From Sphingomonadaceae bacterium (GTDB lineage: Bacteria > Pseudomonadota > Alphaproteobacteria > Sphingomonadales > Sphingomonadaceae), in the NCBI GenBank assembly GCA_019239785.1, contig JAFAZM010000207.1:1-5973 (forward strand): a DNA stretch of 5,973 nt, given 5' to 3'. Of this stretch, positions 1-5,655 are shown one piece after another (positions within the stretch are counted from its first letter, which is position 1; the number at the start of each line of letters is the position of its first letter). Both the position numbers and the translations under genes were made by a program. The notes under the pieces were generated by a model that worked only from the letters and a program-made list of their open reading frames with translations, searched no databases and was not told the origin of the DNA.

Positions 1-968
1 CCCCGCGCCATCGGCGCGGCAAGGATGTTGGCGGCGGCGACCGCGTCCTGGATTGCCAGGTTGATGCCGACCCCGCCGACCGGCGACATCGCATGGGCGG
101 CGTCCCCGATCGCGAGCAGGCCCGGCCGCGACCAGCGCAGCAGCCGGTCCAATGAGACCGAGAGCAATTTCACCTGGTCCCAATCCTCCAGCGTCGGCGT
201 CACGTCGGCGAGGTCCGGCACCGCGCGGGCGACGTCGTCGCGGAAGGCGGCGATGCCGCGCGCCTTCACCTCGTCCGCCGCGCCCTTCGGCACGACATAG
301 GCGCATTGCCAGTAATCGCCGCGATTCAGCTGGACGATGAAGGTGCCGGCGCCGAACGTGCCGCCGGTCTCGTTATAGTCGCTGGCCCCCTTGGGCAGGC
401 GGAACCAGAGCACGTCGATCGGCGCGCCGAGATCCTGGAGCGGCAGCCCCGCCCTCGCCCGCAGCACCGAGCCGCGCCCGTCCGCGGCGATGGTGAGCAG
501 CCGCGCTTGCGCTTCGCCGCCGTCCGCGAGCCGCACGCCGGCGACCCGGCCGTCCTCCTCGATCAGGCCGACCGCTTCCGCGTTCATCGCCAGGGTGAAG
601 GCCGGATAGAGCTTCGCCTTCTCCGCCAGGAAATCGAGGAAGTCCCATTGCGGCATCAGGGCGACGAACTTGCACTTGACCGGCAGGTGGGTGAGGTCGG
701 CGATCTGGATCCATTCGTTCGCGACCCTGGCGGTCAGCCGGTCGATCTCGTCATGCGGCCGCTGCAGGAACTCCTCGAGGAAGCCGAGCTCGTCCATCAG
801 CTCGAGCGTCGAGGGATGCACGGTGTCGCCGCGGAAGTCGCGCAGGAAGTCCCCATGCTTCTCGAGCACCAGCGTGCCGACGCCGGCCCGGGCGAACAAC
901 AGCCCGGCCATCATCCCGGCGGGCCCGCCGCCGGCGATGACGACATCATGCTGATCGGGATCGGCCAT
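1..968 (-). CDS. FAD-dependent oxidoreductase, UbiH/PHBH-like class (C-terminus outside window)
   Basis: Partial flavoprotein of 322 residues read from the ATG at 968 back to the left edge; the family is usually about 400 residues, so roughly the last 80 are missing. Visible motifs: a Rossmann FAD-binding GGGPAG at residues 13-18 with the ribose-binding acidic residue E36 ending strand 2; the DG motif (ADGRGS) around D163-G164; and the GD motif (GDAAHAMSP, G288-D289) that contacts the FAD ribityl and pyrophosphate. This GxGxxG/DG/GD set defines the group A flavoprotein monooxygenase fold (COG0654). The stretch RDFRGDTVHPST at residues 43-54 resembles uncharacterised FAD oxidoreductases annotated next to UbiH. 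The substrate cannot be told from sequence; ubiquinone-ring or aromatic hydroxylation are family possibilities only. No signal peptide is seen, so it is probably cytosolic. The ATG is preferred because the Rossmann strand begins at residue 8; an in-frame TTG at 980-978 is a less likely alternative. No strong Shine-Dalgarno is visible. It diverges from the antiporter gene. Confidence 0.9.
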   Translation of the reverse strand, partial: MADPDQHDVVIAGGGPAGMMAGLLFARAGVGTLVLEKHGDFLRDFRGDTVHPSTLELMDELGFLEEFLQRPHDEIDRLTARVANEWIQIADLTHLPVKCKFVALMPQWDFLDFLAEKAKLYPAFTLAMNAEAVGLIEEDGRVAGVRLADGGEAQARLLTIAADGRGSVLRARAGLPLQDLGAPIDVLWFRLPKGASDYNETGGTFGAGTFIVQLNRGDYWQCAYVVPKGAADEVKARGIAAFRDDVARAVPDLADVTPTLEDWDQVKLLSVSLDRLLRWSRPGLLAIGDAAHAMSPVGGVGINLAIQDAVAAANILAAPMAR

Positions 969-1007
969 CGCGGCTGACAATCGCGCGCGTTTCCGCATAA
1001 AGGCAAG
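969..1007. promoter_or_regulatory. 39-bp divergent intergenic region with a possible promoter for the antiporter
   Basis: This is the whole space between two divergent start codons. On the plus strand CTGACA (974-979) and CATAAA (996-1001) are spaced by 16 nt and resemble sigma-70 -35 and -10 boxes (5/6 and 4/6 matches to the consensus). If real, transcription would start at or very near the antiporter ATG at 1008, giving a leaderless or almost leaderless mRNA. The same bases include AAAGG (999-1003), a possible weak ribosome-binding site 4 nt before the ATG, so the two readings compete. No good promoter for the FAD gene could be picked out; it may lie inside the antiporter coding sequence. 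Confidence 0.3.
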
Positions 1008-2780
1008 ATGGCTTCCGAGTTCAGCACCTCCGGCCTCAGCGACGCGCTCGTCATCCTCGGCGCGGCGGGGATCGTGATCCCGGCCTTCGCGCGGATCCGG
1101 ATCAGCCCGGTGATAGGCTTCATCCTGATCGGCGTGCTGGTCGGCCCCTCGGGGCTGGGCGGCATGACCGGGCAGATGCCCTGGCTGAACCATCTCACCA
1201 TCTCCAACCCGCACGCGATCGAGCCCTTCGCCGAGCTCGGCATCATCCTCCTGCTCTTCTCGATCGGGCTGGAGCTGAGCTTCCGCCGGCTCTGGGGAAT
1301 GCGGCGGCTGGTCTTCGGCGTCGGCGCGGCCGAGCTCCTGCTGGCGGCCGCGTTGATCGGCGTCGCCATCCACATCGCCGGCCTCTCCTGGCTTGCCGCT
1401 TTCGCGCTCGGCCTCGCTCTGGCGCTCTCCTCGACCGCAGTGGTGCTGCCGCTGGTCGGCACCACGACTCCCGTCGGCCGCGCCGCCTTCGCGATGCTGC
1501 TGTTCGAGGATCTGGCGCTGGTGCCGATCATCTTCGCGCTCGGCGCAATCGGGCCCAATGCGGCGGGAGTGGAGGGCCTCGCCCGCATCCTCGGGCTTGG
1601 CCTGCTCGTCGTCGCTGCAATGCTGGTCGTCGGCCGCTTCCTGTTGCCGCGCCTGTTCGCCCAGGCGGCGCGCACCAAGAGCCCGGAATTGTTCCTCTCG
1701 ATCAGCCTGCTCGTGGTGATCGCGGCGAGCCTCGCCACCGCCGGCGTCGGCCTCTCGCCGATCGTCGGCGCCCTCGTCGCCGGCGTGCTGATCGCGGAGA
1801 CCGAATATCATGGCGAGGTCGAGCTGATGACCGCGCCCTTCCGCGGCCTTGGCCTCGGCATCTTCCTGATCACGGTCGGGATGAGCCTGGACCTGCGCTT
1901 CATCCTCTCCGAATGGCCGGCCCTGCTGCTCGCTTTGCTCGGCGTGATGCTGGTCAAGACGATCGTCACCGCCCTGCTGCTGCGGCTCGGCGGCAACCGC
2001 CGCGCGGTTGCGGCCGAGGCGAGCCTGCTGATGGCCTCGCCGTCCGAGACGACGCTGGTCGTGCTCGGCGCCGCGTCGGCGGCCCGGCTGATCGGCGCCG
2101 AGACCGCCGCCTTCTGGCAGATCGTGACCGCGATCGGGCTGACCGTCACCCCCCTCCTCGCCCGGCTCGGCCGCGTGACCGCGCAGCGGCTCGAGCGCCG
2201 CGGCGAGGGCGGCGTGCCGGCGCTGGCGCCGACCCGCGAGGCGCCGCGCGCGGTGGTCATCGGCTTCGGCCGGGTCGGCCGCCTCGTCGCCGAGATGCTC
2301 GCCGTCCACGACCGGCCCTATGTCGCCGTCGATTCGGACATCGACGCGGTGAAGGCGGCGCGCGCCGAAGGCTTCCCCCTGATCTTCGGCGACGCCTCGC
2401 GGCCCGAATTCATCGATGGGCTCAACCTCGGCCATGCCAGCGCCCTCATCCTGACCATGGACGACCCGGTCCAGGTGGTGCGGCTGGTGAAGCGCGTGCG
2501 CGCCTGGTGCCCCGACCTCACCATCGTCGCCCGCGCCCGCGATCCCGCCCACGCCGCCGAGCTCTACAAGGCCGGCGCCACCGACGCGGTGCCGGAGACG
2601 CTCGAATCCTCGCTGCAATTGTCGGAGGCGGTGCTCGTCGACCTCGGCATGGCGATGGGCCCGGTCATCGCCTCGATCCACGAGAAGCGCGCCGAGCTGC
2701 GCCAGCAGATCATGGCGCTTGGCGAGCTGGCGCAGGAGCCGCCGCAGCGCGGCAAACGCTTGCGTGACGCGCTCGGATAG
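1008..2780 (+). CDS. CPA2 monovalent cation:proton antiporter with TrkA-N domain (KefB/KefC-like)
   Basis: Complete 590-residue inner-membrane protein. Residues about 10-390 form a Na+/H+ exchanger domain of about 12 hydrophobic helices. SIGLELS at 85-91, the ALSSTAVVLP helix, and VGMSLD near the end of the domain are typical of CPA2 transporters. The ion-site helix reads FEDLALVP with E167-D168, where E. coli KefC has QD. After a charged linker, a TrkA-N/RCK domain starts near residue 416: GFGRVG at 419-424 binds the dinucleotide, D442 ends strand 2 (usual for NAD(H) preference), and GDAS follows at 461. The last 60 or so residues are a polar helical tail. The family exchanges K+ or Na+ for H+, with the cytosolic RCK domain gating transport by nucleotide or, in true Kef proteins, glutathione adducts. 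No KefF/KefG-type flavodoxin-like partner is visible; the divergent FAD protein is a different fold. Glutathione gating is therefore not established and no gene symbol is given. Confidence 0.93.
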   Translation: MASEFSTSGLSDALVILGAAGIVIPAFARIRISPVIGFILIGVLVGPSGLGGMTGQMPWLNHLTISNPHAIEPFAELGIILLLFSIGLELSFRRLWGMRRLVFGVGAAELLLAAALIGVAIHIAGLSWLAAFALGLALALSSTAVVLPLVGTTTPVGRAAFAMLLFEDLALVPIIFALGAIGPNAAGVEGLARILGLGLLVVAAMLVVGRFLLPRLFAQAARTKSPELFLSISLLVVIAASLATAGVGLSPIVGALVAGVLIAETEYHGEVELMTAPFRGLGLGIFLITVGMSLDLRFILSEWPALLLALLGVMLVKTIVTALLLRLGGNRRAVAAEASLLMASPSETTLVVLGAASAARLIGAETAAFWQIVTAIGLTVTPLLARLGRVTAQRLERRGEGGVPALAPTREAPRAVVIGFGRVGRLVAEMLAVHDRPYVAVDSDIDAVKAARAEGFPLIFGDASRPEFIDGLNLGHASALILTMDDPVQVVRLVKRVRAWCPDLTIVARARDPAHAAELYKAGATDAVPETLESSLQLSEAVLVDLGMAMGPVIASIHEKRAELRQQIMALGELAQEPPQRGKRLRDALG

Positions 2781-2886
2781 CGGCCCCGGAGGTGGTCCTG
2801 CGGGCGCGAGCGGGACTCCTCGTTCCCCCATGATTTCGCTGGCAAATCCTGGCGTGCCCACCTAGGGTTCCTGCTTCGTTCCAGAC

Positions 2887-2890
2887 GGAG
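2887..2890 (+). promoter_or_regulatory. Ribosome-binding site that fixes the TTG start of the DUF763 gene
   Basis: GGAG lies 8 nt before the TTG at 2899. An in-frame stop (TAG at 2863-2865) lies upstream and there is no ATG or GTG between it and the TTG. The protein read from this TTG begins with the family-like N-terminus (GSADLPLHGGRVPPWL), so the rare start codon is well supported. The rest of the 118-bp gap (2781-2898) holds no convincing promoter or terminator. Confidence 0.65.
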
Positions 2891-2898
2891 TCGGCATC

Positions 2899-4215
2899 TT
2901 GGCGCAAAGATCGGGCAGTGCGGATCTGCCGCTTCACGGCGGCCGGGTGCCGCCTTGGCTCGGCCAGCGCATGGCCCGGCTCGGCGCGGTGATCGGCGAG
3001 GCGATCGTCCACCATTATGGCCGCGACGAGTTCCTGCGCCGGCTCGCCCACCCCTTCTGGTTCCAGTCCTTCGGCGCCGTGATGGGGATGGATTGGCATT
3101 CCTCCGGCATCACCACCAGCGTGATCGGCGCGCTGAAGCGTGGGCTCAACCCGCTGGCCGGCGAGCTCGGGCTCCAGGTCTGCGGCGGCCGCGGCAAGCA
3201 GTCGCGGCTGACTCCGGCCGAGCTGGCCGCGGCCGGCGATCGCGCCGGCTTCGACGGCGCCGGCCTCGCTCGCGCCAGCCGGCTGGTCGCCAAGGTCGAC
3301 AGCGCAGCCTTGCAGGACGGCTTCGACCTCTATCTGCACGGCTTCGTCGTCGCCGACGACGGCAAATGGACGGTGATCCAACAGGGCATGAACGGCGGCA
3401 GCCGCCGCGCCCGCCGCTACCACTGGCTCTCCGAAGGCCTGGAAAGCTTCGTCGACGCCCCCCACGCCGCGATCGAAGGCCGCACCCAGGGCAATATCGT
3501 CAACCTCACCGACCGCCGCGCCGCCGCCTCCCGCGATGCCCAGCTCGCGCTCCTCGTCGAGCTGGGCCCCGACAAGCTGGCAAGAGAAGCGGCTGCGATC
3601 AGCTCGTCCCCTCGATTTCGAGGGGAGGGGGACCAGCCGAAGGCTGGTGGCGGGGCCTCTTCCGGCCTTGGCGCCGCCAAGACGGCGGAACCCCTCCTCC
3701 CCCACCTCGACCTCCCCGACCACCACGACGTCCGCGCCGAGGACGTCATCGTCCGCCGTCTTCACGGCACCCTCGCCGCCGCCGCCGAGGCAGGCCCGAA
3801 GGACTTCCCCGACCTGCTCCTCGTCTCCGGCGTCGGCGCCCGCACAATGCGCTCGCTGGCGATGGTCGCCGAGGTCATCCACGGCGCGCCCTGCCGCTTC
3901 GCCGATCCGGCCCGCTTTTCGCTCGCCCATGGCGGCAAGGACCGCCACCCATTCCCGGTCCCAACCAAGGTCTACGACAAGACGATCGGCGTGCTGAAGA
4001 GCGCCGTCCAGCAGGCGAAGCTCGGCAATGACGAGAAAATCGGCGCCATCCGCCGCCTCGACGAGCAGGCGCGGCGGCTCGAGCGGCATGTGAGGGGGCC
4101 GAGCTTCGAGGCGCACCTCGCCGAGGAGCGTAGCCGTTCGCACGAATATGGCGGGCGAAGCGTGTTCGGCTGGGAGCCGCCGGCGCTCTCGACGAGTGGG
4201 CAAGCGGCCGACTAG
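2899..4215 (+). CDS. DUF763 domain-containing protein with in-frame repeat insert
   Basis: A 438-residue protein, recognised as DUF763 from its N-terminal GSADLPLHGGRVPPWL, the central HPFWFQSFGAVMGMDWHSSG stretch, YLHGFVVADDGKWTVIQQGM, and the C-terminal FAHGGKD-like segment SLAHGGKDRHPFPVP followed by KVYDKTI. The molecular function of DUF763 is not known to me. LLLVSGVGARTMRSLA around residues 306-321 (G311-V312-G313) has the spacing of a helix-hairpin-helix turn, which hints at nucleic-acid contact; this is inference. Residues about 235-270 are low-complexity (Ser, Gly, Pro, Lys) and are encoded by a hairpin-rich repeat; flanking family sequence continues in frame on both sides. No signal peptide or membrane segment is seen, so it is probably cytosolic. 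The start is TTG at 2899 with GGAG 8 nt upstream. It follows the antiporter by 118 bp on the same strand, and its stop lies 9 bp from the stop of the convergent sigma gene. Confidence 0.88.
   Translation: MAQRSGSADLPLHGGRVPPWLGQRMARLGAVIGEAIVHHYGRDEFLRRLAHPFWFQSFGAVMGMDWHSSGITTSVIGALKRGLNPLAGELGLQVCGGRGKQSRLTPAELAAAGDRAGFDGAGLARASRLVAKVDSAALQDGFDLYLHGFVVADDGKWTVIQQGMNGGSRRARRYHWLSEGLESFVDAPHAAIEGRTQGNIVNLTDRRAAASRDAQLALLVELGPDKLAREAAAISSSPRFRGEGDQPKAGGGASSGLGAAKTAEPLLPHLDLPDHHDVRAEDVIVRRLHGTLAAAAEAGPKDFPDLLLVSGVGARTMRSLAMVAEVIHGAPCRFADPARFSLAHGGKDRHPFPVPTKVYDKTIGVLKSAVQQAKLGNDEKIGAIRRLDEQARRLERHVRGPSFEAHLAEERSRSHEYGGRSVFGWEPPALSTSGQAAD
3604..3706. repeat. Hairpin-rich repeat-like element embedded in the DUF763 coding sequence
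   Basis: Three adjacent stem-loops are visible: CCCCTCGA (3608-3615) with TCGAGGGG (3618-3625), a perfect 8-bp stem with a 2-nt loop; CCAGCC (3633-3638) with GGCTGG (3642-3647) around a GAA loop; and CTTGGC (3667-3672) with GCCAAG (3676-3681) around GCC. A C/T-rich run (3691-3703) can partly pair with the G/A-rich run at 3621-3631, closing a cruciform-like whole. The architecture resembles small intergenic palindromic repeats that I recall from sphingomonad genomes, but no second copy lies in this window, so its repeat nature is inferred. It is translated in frame as a linker (residues about 236-269 of the DUF763 protein). Boundaries are approximate. Confidence 0.6.
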
Positions 4216-4224
4216 CTGGCGCTG

Positions 4225-5082
4225 CTAATGGAGACTCTTCTCGAGGTGGCGGAGCTTGTCCGGGTTGCGCATCACGTAGATCGCCCGGATCTCCCCGCCG
4301 TCGACCAGCAAGGCGGTGGTCTGCAGCACGCCGTCCGCCTCCCGCGTGACGTAGCCGGGGAGGCCGTTGACATAAGCGTAGCGGATCAGCGCGCCGCGCC
4401 GCCCCCGAACCAGCCGGTCGATCGCGGCGAGGGTGCGGCGTACTTCGTCCCGGCCGCGAAGCACCCGCGACGCAGCCGGCCGCTTGCCGCCGCCGTCCGA
4501 ATAGAGGTGGACGTCGCTCGCCAGCATCGCGCTCAATTGCCCGATGTCGCCGCCATCGGAGGCCGCGAAGAACGCCTTCGCGATCTCCATCCCGTGCGCG
4601 CGCTCGACCCGGAAACGGGGCTTCTCCGCACGGACATGCTCGCGGGCACGGCTGGCGAGCTGGCGACAGGCGGCGGGATCGCGCCCGAGCGCCGCCGCGA
4701 CCTCATCGAAGCTCTCGCCGAACACGTCGTGCAGCAGGAAGGCCGCGCGCTCCAGCGGCGAGAGCCGTTCGAGCGCGAGCATCAGCGGCAGGGTGACGTC
4801 CTCGACCGGCTCGGCTTCGATCATGGGCTCGGGCAGCCAGGGCCCGAAATAGGTCTCCCGCCGGCTTTGCGCGGACTTGAGCCGGTCGAGGCACAAATGC
4901 GTGACGATCCGGCGCAGGAAGGCTTCGGGCACGCGCACCGCCTCGCGGTCGCTCTCGGCCCAGCGGAGCCACGCATCCTGCACCATGTCCTCGGCATCGG
5001 CGATCGAGCCGAGCATGCGATAGGCGATTCGGGTCAGCTTCGGCCGCAACGCATCGAACGTGGCGGTCGCGCCGTAGTTCAC
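4225..5082 (-). CDS. ECF41-type RNA polymerase sigma factor with fused SnoaL-like C-terminal domain
   Basis: A 285-residue extracytoplasmic-function sigma factor, longer than the roughly 200 residues of a plain ECF because of a C-terminal extension. Sigma region 2 spans about residues 8-72 (RIAYRMLGS, EDMVQDAWLRW); region 4 spans about 98-152 (LSPLERAAFLLHDVFG, helix-turn-helix DEVAAALGRDPAACRQLASRA). Residues about 163-285 form the SnoaL/NTF2-like domain. All three ECF41 signatures are present: WLPEP at 82-86 in the linker, DGGGK at 196-200 and NPDKL at 273-277. In studied ECF41 proteins the extension modulates activity in place of a separate anti-sigma factor, and none is encoded nearby. 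The GTG at 5082-5080 is chosen because it overlaps the TGA of the upstream CMD gene as GTGA, implying translational coupling, and starts just before region 2. An ATG at 5139 would overlap that gene by 61 nt; a GTG at 5091-5089 is also possible. Likely co-transcribed from the promoter at 5567-5593. Confidence 0.94.
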   Translation of the reverse strand: MNYGATATFDALRPKLTRIAYRMLGSIADAEDMVQDAWLRWAESDREAVRVPEAFLRRIVTHLCLDRLKSAQSRRETYFGPWLPEPMIEAEPVEDVTLPLMLALERLSPLERAAFLLHDVFGESFDEVAAALGRDPAACRQLASRAREHVRAEKPRFRVERAHGMEIAKAFFAASDGGDIGQLSAMLASDVHLYSDGGGKRPAASRVLRGRDEVRRTLAAIDRLVRGRRGALIRYAYVNGLPGYVTREADGVLQTTALLVDGGEIRAIYVMRNPDKLRHLEKSLH

Positions 5083-5534
5083 GCCTTCCACCCATAGCTT
5101 GCTTCGAACAGGCCGAAGCCGACCGCGAGCCGGTTCCACCCGTTGATCACGTTGATCACCATCGTCAGCTTCACCTGCTCCTCCGCGCTGAACTGGGCGT
5201 CCAGGGCCGCGCGGACCGCTTCCGCCGGGCGGTGCTCGGCGACCAGGGTCAGATGCTCGGTCCAGGCCAAAGCGGCACGCTCCCGATCGCTATAGCATGG
5301 CGCGTCCCGCCACGCGGCAATCAGGTGGAGCCGCTGCTCGGTCTCGCCGGCCTGCCGCGCCTCGTAGCTGTGCATGTTGAGGCAATTGGCGCAGCCATTG
5401 ATCTGCGAGGCGCGAATCTTGACGAGCTCGAGCAGCGGCTTCTCGAGCCCGCTTCCCTCCATCTGGTTGGAGAAGGCGAGGAAGGCCTTCATGAGCTCGG
5501 GCGCTGCGGTGAAGAGATTGAGCGAGGCGGTCAT
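5079..5534 (-). CDS. Carboxymuconolactone decarboxylase family / AhpD-type protein
   Basis: A complete 151-residue small helical protein. The AhpD core motif CxxCxxxH is intact: C48, C51 and H55 in GCANCLNMHSYEARQAGE. In characterised AhpD-like members the cysteine pair and histidine support alkylhydroperoxidase or thiol-disulfide chemistry; true carboxymuconolactone decarboxylases lack this pair, so a redox role is more likely than aromatic catabolism. The natural substrate is unknown. The length matches the single-domain family and no signal peptide is present, so it is cytosolic. The ATG at 5534 is preceded by AAAGGA with 7-nt spacing; the reading frame stays open further upstream to 5780, but that part is not family-like and would cross the promoter. 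Its stop overlaps the start of the ECF41 gene by 4 nt. ECF41 sigma factors commonly control adjacent CMD genes, and a matching promoter lies in front of this one. Confidence 0.94.
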   Translation of the reverse strand: MTASLNLFTAAPELMKAFLAFSNQMEGSGLEKPLLELVKIRASQINGCANCLNMHSYEARQAGETEQRLHLIAAWRDAPCYSDRERAALAWTEHLTLVAEHRPAEAVRAALDAQFSAEEQVKLTMVINVINGWNRLAVGFGLFEASYGWKA

Positions 5535-5541
5535 GACCGGA

Positions 5542-5547
5542 TCCTTT
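5542..5547 (-). promoter_or_regulatory. Ribosome-binding site of the CMD gene
   Basis: AAAGGA on the minus strand, 7 nt before the ATG at 5534. It settles the start among several in-frame possibilities. Confidence 0.7.
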
Positions 5548-5566
5548 CGTGGCGTTGTGCGAGCCT

Positions 5567-5593
5567 GACGAGATGGAAAGGCGGAATGTGACA
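5567..5593 (-). promoter_or_regulatory. ECF41-type promoter of the CMD-sigma operon
   Basis: On the minus strand TGTCACA (5593-5587) is followed after exactly 16 nt by CGTC (5570-5567). This matches the -35 and -10 elements reported for ECF41 promoters, as I remember them. The predicted transcription start is near 5560, giving a leader of about 25 nt that contains the ribosome-binding site. Its position directly before the CMD gene, with the cognate sigma gene next in the operon, implies positive autoregulation. Confidence 0.82.
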
Positions 5594-5600
5594 TCGGCCG

Positions 5601-5610
5601 TAAATTTTTT
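5601..5610 (-). promoter_or_regulatory. AT-tract upstream of the ECF41 promoter, possible UP element
   Basis: AAAAAATTTA (minus strand) begins 8 nt upstream of the TGTCACA box, about -40 to -50 relative to the predicted start. It is a 10-bp run without G or C in very GC-rich DNA. The position fits a binding site for the alpha-subunit C-terminal domain of RNA polymerase. This is inference from position and composition only. Confidence 0.4.
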
Positions 5611-5655
5611 CGGCCCGGTCGCTCGCCGCGCGCCGGAACCTCGCATGCGAACCAG

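Noticed and set aside
306..977. A 223-codon plus-strand open frame over the FAD oxidoreductase
   Set aside because: The minus-strand frame shows GGGPAG, DG and GD motifs in order, whereas this one shows no recognisable domain.
911..1738. A 275-codon minus-strand open frame over the antiporter
   Set aside because: Ser/Arg/Pro-rich translation lacking domain character, lying under the membrane domain of a clear CPA2 antiporter and overlapping the FAD gene start.
2794..2817. Possible terminator hairpin after the antiporter (GTCCTGC 2795-2801 with GCGGGAC 2810-2816)
   Set aside because: The stem contains a wobble pair, the loop is 8 nt and no T-run follows, so it does not qualify as an intrinsic terminator.
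2710..4203. A 497-codon open frame on the minus strand across the DUF763 gene
   Set aside because: It is antisense to a recognised family protein. Its translation is Ala/Gly/Glu-rich and without motifs, as expected from a high-GC antisense frame with few stop codons.
4228..5097. A 289-codon plus-strand open frame over the sigma factor
   Set aside because: Antisense to a gene with all ECF41 motifs; composition is that of a GC-driven shadow frame.
5595..5610. Intrinsic terminator on the plus strand ending in the T-run at 5604-5610
   Set aside because: Only the short CGGCCG precedes it, there is no real stem, and no plus-strand gene ends here; the tract makes more sense as an upstream promoter element for the opposite strand.
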